A stretch of 38,682 nt of DNA, taken from contig JAKAXK010000012.1 in NCBI GenBank assembly GCA_021827145.1, positions 1-38,682 on the forward strand, written 5' to 3'. A model generated the notes under the pieces. That model made no database searches and had not been told where the DNA came from. It saw only the letters and a list, made by a program, of their open reading frames with translations. How positions within the stretch are numbered: position 1 is the first letter of the stretch; every line of letters begins with the position of its first letter. This stretch comes from Pseudomonadota bacterium (GTDB lineage Bacteria > Pseudomonadota > Gammaproteobacteria > Acidiferrobacterales > Acidiferrobacteraceae). The translations under genes were made by a program, and so were the position numbers. This document shows positions 7,093-14,055 of this stretch, piece after piece.

Positions 7093-8368
7093 GGGACCAG
7101 CCTCCGGCGGAAGCGCGGGATACGCGCTGGTAAAAGAGCTGGGCGGTGAGGAGATTGACGCCCAACAGGGTGCCGTCCGCGATCCACAACAGTGCGGCGC
7201 CTTCGCCTAGGATACGCGGCCAGGCGATCGCCGCAAGACTGAAGCCCAGGGTAGCCAGATGCAGGGCGGCGTGCACGCGCATGGCCCATTCGCCGATGGC
7301 GGACGTCATGAGGACACTGGGATGTCCGGGGCGTCGCTGAAGATGGAGCCACACGAGAAAGGGGACGATCTTGTAGAGCATGCCACTCATCAGGGAGACG
7401 GCCGCCCCCATGAGGGCGAGCAGACCATAAACGAGCGGCCACTTGAGGCCGGAAAGAATACCCATAGTCATGAGGGTGCCCACCGCCGCCGCCGCGATCA
7501 GGCTCGCCAAGCCGATATACCAAAAGAACGTCATGGCGTCCGAGCGCCGGCGGCCACGTGTCCACAGGCGTTGACCGAGGAGCCCCGCATAGGCAATAAC
7601 GGCCGCCGCCAAAACGACGAGAAGGGCGCTCTCGACGACCGCGGCCAGCCATGCCCGGGCGATAAGGGTTGCGACCAGCAGACCCAAAATGAGCGGTCCC
7701 AGGACGAGAGAGACGCGCGGCGGCCAAGGCCGGGCACCTTGAAACATGGGCAAAACCTGGGCGGCAACCGCCGCCCACAAAACGAAGATGCCGCCCGCGA
7801 GCGCCCACAGGGGGTGGGCGCTCAAGAGCACGGCTGACACCGGGGCGCCTGAGGCGCGCTCGCCGGCCATGGCCAGACCGAAGGCCAGGGCGACACCAAG
7901 CAACGTAACCGCATAGGACATAGGTGTCATGGTCTTGTGGCTCGGTAATCGCCACAAGACCCAGGCGCCCGAGAAGGTGAAGGCGCCGACTGCGATGGCG
8001 AGAGACACCGCTGCGGCCCCAAAGAGGAACGGTGGCCCCCCAAGAAAGGCGGCCGCCAACAGCGCCGTCCCCAAGACGAAGGCCCAGCGGACCGTCAAGG
8101 CCAGGCACGCAACGTGCGGGAACGAGACACCGGACACCACCGGCACCAGCTGAAACACGGCGGCGGTGACGATCAGCATCAGAAACCCTATGGTCACGAG
8201 GTGGGTGGCGGCGAGCATGGCCCCCGTATAACGATCCTGCAAGGCCTGGGGGCCCGCCGCCATGAGCACCGCCCCGGCCGCGGCGAGAAACCAGGGTGCC
8301 CAGAGAAACGAGCGTAGGACCGATGCCAAAGGCGGCGCCTCGTCAAACGCGAGGCCGCGCGCGTTCAT
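7079..8368 (-). CDS. Twelve-helix membrane protein of the NnrS operon (haem-copper-oxidase-I-like or NnrS-like)
   Basis: A 429-residue polytopic protein with about 12 hydrophobic helices. The segment THLVTIGFLMLIVTAAVFQLVPV near residue 60 and the later MYKIVPF-like element (LYKIVPFLVWLHLQ) resemble both NnrS and the haem-copper oxidase subunit I fold. A second histidine-containing stretch, HAALHLATLGFSLA, lies near residue 370. I know this type only as a 'permease' or membrane protein found next to nnrS in denitrifying proteobacteria, and cannot assign a reaction. It starts with ATG overlapping the DUF2249 stop (ATGA) and ends inside NnrS. It is a plausible haem-binding partner of NnrS. Confidence 0.75.
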   Translation of the reverse strand: MNARGLAFDEAPPLASVLRSFLWAPWFLAAAGAVLMAAGPQALQDRYTGAMLAATHLVTIGFLMLIVTAAVFQLVPVVSGVSFPHVACLALTVRWAFVLGTALLAAAFLGGPPFLFGAAAVSLAIAVGAFTFSGAWVLWRLPSHKTMTPMSYAVTLLGVALAFGLAMAGERASGAPVSAVLLSAHPLWALAGGIFVLWAAVAAQVLPMFQGARPWPPRVSLVLGPLILGLLVATLIARAWLAAVVESALLVVLAAAVIAYAGLLGQRLWTRGRRRSDAMTFFWYIGLASLIAAAAVGTLMTMGILSGLKWPLVYGLLALMGAAVSLMSGMLYKIVPFLVWLHLQRRPGHPSVLMTSAIGEWAMRVHAALHLATLGFSLAAIAWPRILGEGAALLWIADGTLLGVNLLTAQLFYQRVSRASAGGWSRATL

Positions 8369-8607
8369 GGGCTCATGCCCGGGCCGCGCGTTATGATGAC
8401 ATCGTAAACGCAGTCGTCACCGCACGGGACCGCCACCGATTCGTAGGAATACCCCCGCTCATCCAGCAGACCAAAGAGGGGGTAGGGCTGGCGAGGCAGA
8501 CGCACCCGCACGCGCTCTCCGGGAGCGAGCGCGGTCGCCGCCTGCAGGGCCACTTGCAAGGGCTCGGGCGGCGGCAAATCGCTGGCGTCGAGAAAACGTT
8601 CATTCAT
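8365..8607 (-). CDS. DUF2249 domain protein
   Basis: An 80-residue small soluble protein. The sequence order LDASDLPPPEPLQ, then ALAPGERVRVRL, PYPLFGLLDERGYSY and a short final strand is typical of DUF2249, a TusA/SirA-like fold domain. In denitrifiers this domain usually sits beside or is fused to hemerythrin domains and nnrS or nitric-oxide reductase genes. No catalytic cysteine of the TusA CPxP type is present, so it is probably not a sulfur carrier. The gene overlaps the hemerythrin gene by 8 bp at its start and the 12-helix gene by 4 bp at its end. Confidence 0.85.
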   Translation of the reverse strand: MNERFLDASDLPPPEPLQVALQAATALAPGERVRVRLPRQPYPLFGLLDERGYSYESVAVPCGDDCVYDVIITRGPGMSP

Positions 8608-9031
8608 GGACGATCGGCGCCTCCTTCATGGCCGCGAGCAGATCATCGGCGCAATCGGCAAGCAGGCCGTCACTCATGGGGTAGAGGACATTCTCTTCCT
8701 TCAAGTGATGCTGCGATACGAGGATGGTCAGGGTGTCGAATAGCGCCCGGCACGTCGCGCCGCCGCCATCGCGCCCCTCCGCGAGCAGGGAGCGAATGGC
8801 GTCGTGCTCCTCGCGCATGACGCCGAGCGGCCCGCCAGGTCCCGTGCGCCGCGCGAACTCCGGAAACAAGACCCGCTCCTCGATCCCCAGGTGATGCTCC
8901 ATGGCCTCGCCGAACGCGAGCAGGGCCTCCCGCGCGCGCGGCGTACCGCAGGCGTTCTCCGCGTCCTCCATGAGACTATCCAGCTCACGGTGCTGGCGCG
9001 CCAAAAAACTCGACAGTAGGCCATCTGACAC
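8600..9031 (-). CDS. Hemerythrin-like (HHE) domain protein
   Basis: A 143-residue four-helix di-iron protein. The expected iron ligands are visible in order: RQHRELD near residue 14, MEHHLGIEERVLFPEF near 45-60, REEHDAI near 75, and QHHLKEENVLYPM near 110. Such proteins sense or bind O2 or NO, and the E. coli relative YtfE is linked to repair of iron-sulfur centres after NO damage. It starts with GTG 9031 after an AGAGGG Shine-Dalgarno. It is the first gene of the five-gene minus operon, with a -10-like GACAAT and a degenerate FNR/DNR-type box upstream, consistent with induction by low oxygen or NO. Confidence 0.88.
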   Translation of the reverse strand: MSDGLLSSFLARQHRELDSLMEDAENACGTPRAREALLAFGEAMEHHLGIEERVLFPEFARRTGPGGPLGVMREEHDAIRSLLAEGRDGGGATCRALFDTLTILVSQHHLKEENVLYPMSDGLLADCADDLLAAMKEAPIVHE

Positions 9032-9063
9032 GATTCAGTCCCTCTCGAAAATGGAATGCGGTC

Positions 9064-9106
9064 ATTGTCGATCCGTCACCGTCCTTACGCCATTGCCCTA
9101 GGTCAA
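9064..9106 (-). promoter_or_regulatory. Putative promoter of the hemerythrin-nnrS operon with degenerate FNR/DNR-type box
   Basis: TTGCCCTAGGTCAA at 9093-9106 keeps TTG...TCAA and seven of the ten FNR consensus positions. Read on the minus strand it is TTGACCTAGGGCAA. A -10-like GACAAT lies at 9069-9064, predicting a start at 9057 and placing the box centre at -42.5, close to class II distance. The spacing makes it credible as an FNR, DNR or NNR site, but the mismatches leave this uncertain. Confidence 0.5.
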
Positions 9107-9510
9107 GACCGCCGGCCGGCGCACACCCGGGGGGTGGGGCGTCGAGCGCGCGGCGGGGACGGCGGCCGTGACAGAGACGGGTTCCGCTTCGATCCGCGGG
9201 AAAATGGCTGGATGCAAAATGAGGAGGGAGGGGCGTTCGGTCTGACGGCCCGGCCACGCGTGCATGCCGGGGCGGAGACACCCCTGATCGGTTTGTCCTC
9301 TCGCGTAGGCACGATGCCCCCCAATCGCATTCCCGCTCCCGCTCAAAAATCGGAAGGGGCGCAATAAAGTATTCGCCGGTAGGCGCGGTGCGTCGGCCCA
9401 AAGAGATAGGCGCCTCGCCCTCCCTATCTCCAAAGGCTTAACACGTTCGACCAAGCACCCCAAACCGTTCCCTGCCTCCCGCACGCAGAGTACACTTACG
9501 TGCCGTATGC
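9107..9510. other. Non-coding stretch with an 8-bp inverted repeat
   Basis: The divergent gap between the hemerythrin operon and the FNR-type gene is about 555 bases (9032-9586). Apart from the two boxes listed separately, it holds a perfect inverted repeat GAGATAGG / CCTATCTC at 9403-9410 and 9423-9430 with a 12-base spacer. No T-tract follows, so it looks more like an operator or a small hairpin than a terminator. I see no convincing gene in this stretch. An antisense open frame runs through it, but its composition is poor and no family is recognisable. Confidence 0.45.
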
Positions 9511-9518
9511 GACCGGCC

Positions 9519-9552
9519 TTGATAGCTGTCAAAAGTAGCATATCCTTATAGA
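9519..9552 (+). promoter_or_regulatory. FNR box overlapping the promoter of the FNR-type regulator gene
   Basis: TTGATAGCTGTCAA at 9519-9532 matches nine of ten FNR consensus positions. Its first six bases (TTGATA) can also serve as a -35 hexamer, with TATCCT at 9541 (16-base spacer). TATAGA at 9547 is another possible -10. A box sitting on the -35 suggests negative autoregulation, as known for E. coli fnr. The box is seen; the sign of control is inference. Confidence 0.6.
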
Positions 9553-9586
9553 TCACGAGATAGGGCCCAAAGGTCGGAGGTCCCTG

Positions 9587-10363
9587 GTGAAAACCAGCGG
9601 CTTCCTCAACGATAGGAAAATGCGACGCATGGCGGTGACGAGTTTTGAGGCCAGCCTGAGACAACGGTGTTCAAACTGCAGCCTGAGGGAGATCTGTCTG
9701 CCGCTCGGACTGGATGCCGAAGAGCTGGGGAAGCTGGACGACTTGGTCAAGCGCAGACGACGCGTCTTCGCCGGTCAACATCTGTTCCGCGCGGGCGATC
9801 CGCTGCAATCGCTGGCGGCGGTGCGCGCGGGGTTTTTCAAAATCTATGAGGTGAGCGCGGGCGGCCACGAACAAATCACGGCCTTTCCCATGGAAGGCGA
9901 GCTCATGGGTCTCGACGCCATCAGCACCGACGCGCACCGTGGCAATGCCGTGGCGCTCGAGGATAGCGAGGTATGCGAGATCCCCTTCACGAGACTGGAG
10001 GCGCTCCTATCCGACCTTCCCCGCCTGCAGCATCAATTCCATAAGCTCCTAAGCGGCGCGATCGCGAGCGACCATGGGCTTATGATGGTGCTGGGCACCA
10101 TGACCGCCGAGCTCAAGGTGGCGGCCTTTCTGCTGAACCTTTCCGACCGCCTCGGGGCGCGCGGCCAGCCATGTGCCATTATCCACCTCCCCATGTCCCG
10201 CGAAGAGATCGGCAACTATCTTGGGCTGAAGCTTGAGACGGTGAGCCGTATGTTCTCCCGGCTGCGTGATGACGGGCTCATAGCAACCGAGGGGCGGAAG
10301 ACCGAAATTCTCGAACACAAAGCCCTGCGAGACCTGTGCCTCCAAGGCCCCCTGCGGGCCTGA
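9587..10363 (+). CDS. fnr: FNR/ANR-type oxygen-sensing transcription regulator
   Basis: A 258-residue CRP-FNR family protein. Cysteines 28, 31, 37 and 130 are spaced exactly as the four 4Fe-4S ligands of E. coli FNR (20, 23, 29, 122), offset by eight. The nucleotide-binding-type barrel spans about residues 40-150, followed by a dimer helix. A winged helix near 205-240 contains EEIGNYLGL and LETVSRMFSRL; its E..SR recognition residues are those that read TTGAT half-sites. The GTG start at 9587 has CGGAGG at 9575-9580. It probably acts on the boxes at 2361, 9519 and perhaps 9093. The first 15 residues are longer than E. coli FNR, and ATG at codon 12 or 15 is possible. Confidence 0.95.
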   Translation: MKTSGFLNDRKMRRMAVTSFEASLRQRCSNCSLREICLPLGLDAEELGKLDDLVKRRRRVFAGQHLFRAGDPLQSLAAVRAGFFKIYEVSAGGHEQITAFPMEGELMGLDAISTDAHRGNAVALEDSEVCEIPFTRLEALLSDLPRLQHQFHKLLSGAIASDHGLMMVLGTMTAELKVAAFLLNLSDRLGARGQPCAIIHLPMSREEIGNYLGLKLETVSRMFSRLRDDGLIATEGRKTEILEHKALRDLCLQGPLRA

Positions 10364-10376
10364 ATCGACACAGGTC
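10331..10376 (+). repeat. Nested inverted repeats at the end of the FNR-type gene
   Basis: GACCTGTG (10331-10338) pairs with CACAGGTC (10369-10376), enclosing a second hairpin GGCCC-CCTGC-GGGCC (10346-10360). The stop codon lies inside the structure. There is no T-tract, so it could be a weak terminator, an mRNA-stabilising 3' structure, or chance in GC-rich sequence. Confidence 0.35.
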
Positions 10377-10761
10377 GAACCCCACATCGGGCGGAGACCG
10401 CGTAGACCTCGGTCTAGCGACGGATGAGGCTGGGCGCGGCGCCGACACCAAGGCGATGGGGGCGGCCGACACTGATCGCCGGCTCGTGGACGCCCCGCCC
10501 GATGCGCGAGAAACACTACTCGGACCTCCACAATAAGCAGATAGCGACACCGTGGTCGCCGCCCCCTCGTTGCCGCACGCCGCGGTGACGCACAGAGTTC
10601 ACGAGTCCGCCCGCCGTGGTCACAACACACCCTTAGTCTGAAAGACGAAAGTCCGAGCGACATTAGCCCGATGAAGCGCGGCGGGCCGGGCCGTATAACG
10701 GCACAGCACGGTCGGACTTCCCCCGCCCGCCATGAAACCCGATTACTCAAGGAGGTCACCC
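10377..10761. promoter_or_regulatory. Intergenic region with a 14-bp palindrome and the probable promoter of the lipoprotein gene
   Basis: TAGACCTCGGTCTA at 10403-10416 is two perfect 6-base inverted arms around TC, an operator-like element. TATAAC at 10694-10699 is a good -10 hexamer about 55 bases before the lipoprotein Shine-Dalgarno, but no matching -35 is evident, so an activator or another sigma factor is possible. No gene is recognised in these roughly 385 bases. Confidence 0.45.
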
Positions 10762-13056
10762 ATGCCAGTGAAGGCAAGAATCGCCGGAGCCCTGCTCGCG
10801 TGCGCCGTTTTATCCGCCTGCAACGGAGGCGGCGGAGGCGGCAGCGCGTCGTCCGGAGGCGGCGCGCCGACGGCCGGCGGCCCGGCCCCCACCGGCCTCC
10901 AGCAATGCCAGGCCGTCTCGACCCTACCGACCACCACGACCGTTCCGGCAAGCCCCACCAACGCCCCCACCAACGGAACGGTGCAGTCCGCGCTTATCCT
11001 GGTGCCCTCGGGCCGCCATAGCCTCGGCGTGTACCTGCGCAATCCCTGGACGGGCGCGGTGGTAGATCGCGGCTATGTGCCGACCGGCCAGGGGGCCTCC
11101 GGGATTGCCGTAAGCGCGGGCCGCTTTGTGTATGTGGCAAACAAAACGGACGGAACGATCTCAGCCTATGTCTGGGACAGCACGACCGACGCACTGGCAT
11201 CGCTCGGTAGCGCGATTGCGAGTGGCCCGGGAACCGCGTCGCTCGCTGTGGTGGGCCCCACCCTTTATGCCCTGAACAGCGGCAACGACACGATCTCCGC
11301 CTTCGCGATCGGTAGCAACGGCACCCTGGCCTTGAGCGGCACCACCGCGCCGCTGACGGCCTCTCTGACCAGCCTGGTCGCCGGTTCAGGGATCCTGTAT
11401 GGCTTGGCAGCCGACGGCATCACGAGTTTTGGCACGGGGAGCGGCGCACCGTCCGCACTCACCACGACGGCCCTGAGCGGGGTCATAGCAGGCGCCGCCG
11501 ATAGCCAGGGCAACCTCTTTGTGTTGACATCGGGGCAGGTGGTCGCCCTCCATGCCGCGGCGGGCGGCACCTTGAGCCAACAAGACAGTGTCCCGCTGCC
11601 CTCGGGATTCACCGCCAGCGCCCTGTCGGTCGGCGCAAACCAGCTAAACGTCGTGGGCCAGGGCTCCGGTGACATGGAACTCGTGACCTTCCCGATCCAA
11701 AGCGGCGGCGTTGCCTGTCCGACCTCGGCGGTGCTCGGATCCTCGGGCCAAGCGAGCGGAGCGCTGGTCTCCCCGGGCGGCCACACCGTCTATATCACCG
11801 ACGCCACCCGTGACGAGCTCGTGGCCTATACCGCCACCACGGCAGGCTCGGGGCCCACGCTGCTCGGTTCGGTGCGCACGCGGCCCACGCCGCATGGCCT
11901 TGCGGGCCTTGTGGCCACGGTCAGCGTCGCGCCACAAATGCTCTACGTCGTAGACCAGGGCACCAACCAGATCCTAGGCTATGGGGTGGGGGCCAACGGT
12001 GCCTTGACCGGCCTCACCACCACCGGCAACGGCGGCAACGGACCCAGCGCCGGGGCGATCTCGCCCGATGGCGCGACCTTCTACGCCTCGGACTGGTCCA
12101 ACGGGGGTCCGGGGGGCGTCATGAGCCTCCCGATCCATAGCGACGGGACGCTCGGCGCCGCGGCGGGACCGTACGCCGCCGGCAACAGCCCCATGGGGCT
12201 GAGCGCCGACCCGTCCGGCCGCTATCTGTACGTGGCCAACAGCAACTACGACAACGCGACGGGCAGCAACGGCCCCGGATCCATCACGGGCTTTAGCCTC
12301 TCCAGCCCCCCCGCGTTGACAGAGCTGAGCGGCAGCCCCACGGCAACGAGCGGCCTCTATCCCATGCTGCTCACTGTCGACCCCACCGGGCACTATCTGT
12401 ATGTCGCCCAATATGCATCGAATACCGTGGGGGGTTTCAGTATCAGCCCGGATACGGGCGCGTTGACGGCCCCGACCACAGCGGCGACGGGCAATAACCC
12501 CTGGACCGTGATCACAGGACCTGCGGGCCGTCACCTCTACGTCAGCAATAACGGCTATGGCGCGCAGGTCTCGATCTACCGCATCGACGCGGCCAACGGC
12601 ACTCTGGTCCCGGCCACGACACCAACCCTGACGCTGGCGAATGGCAAGAAGCCTCTGGGGCTTGCCATCGGACCCAAGGGTCGCCGGCTGTATGTGGCGA
12701 CCCAGGAGGCAACGGATGGGACCTCAAATGGCGTCGTCGAGGTCTTTACCCGTAACGACCCGCTTGCCTCCGGCGTGGGCTGGGACCCGATCCCTGTGGC
12801 GCTGAACTCCGCCACGCCCTTTACGGACGCCTATGGATTGGCCATCGGACATAACGGTAAGGCGCTCTACGTGGTCGACAATGTGTCGTGCACCCCAGTC
12901 AGCAGCACGGACTGCACACCGAACGACGGAAATATTCAGGCCTTGGCGATTCCATCGTTTAGTCAGGCACGGAATGCGGCCGCTTACACCTCACTTGGGG
13001 TGACGACCACGGGCAGTCAACCCGTGCAGGCCATCCCAGGCGGAGGGCTTGGATAA
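10762..13056 (+). CDS. Secreted beta-propeller lipoprotein (lactonase/YVTN-repeat type)
   Basis: A 764-residue exported protein. Start ATG 10762 is fixed by AAGGAGGT at 10749-10756 and by a lipoprotein signal peptide: basic KAR, a hydrophobic core, then lipobox LSAC, so the mature protein starts with a lipid-modified cysteine followed by a Gly/Ser-rich linker. The body consists of repeated blades, several with the YVTN-like pattern: LYVVDQGTNQILGY, YLYVANSN, YLYVAQYASNTVGGFSI, LYVSNNGYG and LYVATQEA. This matches the seven-bladed lactonase (cytochrome cd1-like) propeller superfamily, perhaps with two propellers given the length. It probably faces the periplasm or the outer surface. The substrate is unknown and enzymatic activity is not implied. 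It is monocistronic, ending at a strong terminator. Confidence 0.82.
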   Translation: MPVKARIAGALLACAVLSACNGGGGGGSASSGGGAPTAGGPAPTGLQQCQAVSTLPTTTTVPASPTNAPTNGTVQSALILVPSGRHSLGVYLRNPWTGAVVDRGYVPTGQGASGIAVSAGRFVYVANKTDGTISAYVWDSTTDALASLGSAIASGPGTASLAVVGPTLYALNSGNDTISAFAIGSNGTLALSGTTAPLTASLTSLVAGSGILYGLAADGITSFGTGSGAPSALTTTALSGVIAGAADSQGNLFVLTSGQVVALHAAAGGTLSQQDSVPLPSGFTASALSVGANQLNVVGQGSGDMELVTFPIQSGGVACPTSAVLGSSGQASGALVSPGGHTVYITDATRDELVAYTATTAGSGPTLLGSVRTRPTPHGLAGLVATVSVAPQMLYVVDQGTNQILGYGVGANGALTGLTTTGNGGNGPSAGAISPDGATFYASDWSNGGPGGVMSLPIHSDGTLGAAAGPYAAGNSPMGLSADPSGRYLYVANSNYDNATGSNGPGSITGFSLSSPPALTELSGSPTATSGLYPMLLTVDPTGHYLYVAQYASNTVGGFSISPDTGALTAPTTAATGNNPWTVITGPAGRHLYVSNNGYGAQVSIYRIDAANGTLVPATTPTLTLANGKKPLGLAIGPKGRRLYVATQEATDGTSNGVVEVFTRNDPLASGVGWDPIPVALNSATPFTDAYGLAIGHNGKALYVVDNVSCTPVSSTDCTPNDGNIQALAIPSFSQARNAAAYTSLGVTTTGSQPVQAIPGGGLG

Positions 13057-13111
13057 GTCAGGCAAAACACAAACCCTGGGCGCCCCCAAGGACGCCCACG
13101 ACACCAAGGGT

Positions 13112-13141
13112 GCGCGGACCGGGACTGGTCCGCGCCTTTTT
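13112..13141 (+). terminator. Rho-independent terminator of the lipoprotein gene
   Basis: GCGCGGACC (13112-13120), a six-base loop, then GGTCCGCGC (13127-13135), a perfect nine-base stem followed by CTTTTT. It lies 55 bases after the lipoprotein stop and directly abuts the stop of the convergent ferritin-like gene. Confidence 0.93.
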
Positions 13142-13732
13142 CTACATGAGTTTCCGGGAGGCCTGCGCGGCGACCGCGCCCATGCCGGTTTTCACATTCA
13201 TCTTCTCCTCGGGCGGCGGAATCACAGCCGGGATATCGAGGGAGACGGCCCAGAGCTCGCGTGCCCAGCCGCGCGCATGATAGAAATGGCGGTCTTCCTG
13301 ATCCTCCACCTCGTCATAGGCCTTCTTCAGAACAGCGGCATCATCGCCCTCCATCTTCTTCGCAATTTCGCCGATCAATTCCCAGTTCATGTGGTCCTTG
13401 AGTTCGGCAGTCGCCACAGCCTCGGCGGCCACAATCTCGGCCTGCCCCCGCACGCCCGAACCGAGCGCGGTCTGCATGGCCTTGATCAGGACCTCGGCGT
13501 GGCTGCGCACGATCTTGCGTCCACTCGTCTCCTTCTCGGGATTGAGGCCGAACCCGGTACAAATCTCTCCGAGAATCTGCTCATGACGCCGGGTCTCGCC
13601 GAGATACTTCTCCCATTCCTTACGCAAATCGACGTTCTGCGCGCAGCTCATCGCAGCCTCATAGATCTTGACGCCACCACGCTCGGTCTCGAGGGCCTCG
13701 CACAAAAATTCGTCTACCTTGGTTCGATTCAT
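13142..13732 (-). CDS. Ferritin-like four-helix protein
   Basis: A 196-residue helical protein with di-iron-type motifs: ETERGG near residue 18, the ExxH pair in GETRRHEQ near 48, AELKDHMNWE near 115 and EDQEDRHFYH near 145. I assign it to the ferritin/rubrerythrin-like superfamily. No rubredoxin domain is present, so it could be an iron store, a peroxide scavenger or a di-iron oxidase. ATG 13732 is preferred over GTG 13738 because AGAGG lies 5 bases upstream of the ATG, while it would overlap the GTG. The gene stands alone, convergent with the lipoprotein gene. Confidence 0.75.
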   Translation of the reverse strand: MNRTKVDEFLCEALETERGGVKIYEAAMSCAQNVDLRKEWEKYLGETRRHEQILGEICTGFGLNPEKETSGRKIVRSHAEVLIKAMQTALGSGVRGQAEIVAAEAVATAELKDHMNWELIGEIAKKMEGDDAAVLKKAYDEVEDQEDRHFYHARGWARELWAVSLDIPAVIPPPEEKMNVKTGMGAVAAQASRKLM

Positions 13733-13990
13733 ACACACCTCTTTGTATTCGCGTTATCGCCACCTCGGCGAGCGCGCATTATCTTCCTACGGGTCGGCAC
13801 GAAGATCGGGCCTATGCCGGAGCGGCCCCCGGGGCTCACACGCGAGTCCGCACGTGCCCATCCATGTCGGCGAGCGGCCGCATCAATTATGTCAGAATAA
13901 TATGTATGGTCCTGTGGGAATTATGTATGAGCCGTTAGACCGCCATCGCGACTCGGTCGAGGATGGTGGCGCGAGGCCTGGCAACGCGGA
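13733..13990. other. Intergenic region with AT-rich repeats upstream of the ferritin-like gene
   Basis: Most of this region is GC-rich and featureless, but 13881-13930 is AT-rich and repetitive. AATTATGT occurs at 13885-13892 and 13919-13926, and (A/T)TATGTATG at 13900-13908 and 13921-13929, the latter 21 bp apart (two helical turns). CATAAT on the minus strand (13891-13886) could be the -10 of the ferritin-like gene, although no convincing -35 is seen. Likely promoter/operator region; no gene recognised. Confidence 0.4.
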
Positions 13991-13991
13991 G

Positions 13992-14020
13992 ATAAAAAGA
14001 CCCGGGAAGGTCCCGGGTCT
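13992..14020 (-). terminator. Rho-independent terminator of glnA
   Basis: A perfect ten-base stem (AGACCCGGGA / TCCCGGGTCT, 13998-14020) with a three-base loop. On the minus strand it is followed by TTTTT (13998-13994). It lies about 35 bases after the glnA stop. Confidence 0.93.
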
Positions 14021-14055
14021 CGGTCAAGCCACTTCTGTCGATATGTCGTATCTGT

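Noticed and set aside
9098-9664. Minus-strand open frame across the nnrS/fnr gap
   Set aside because: No recognisable family or domain, runs antisense into the regulator gene, composition like a GC-driven shadow frame, and it would cross both regulatory boxes.
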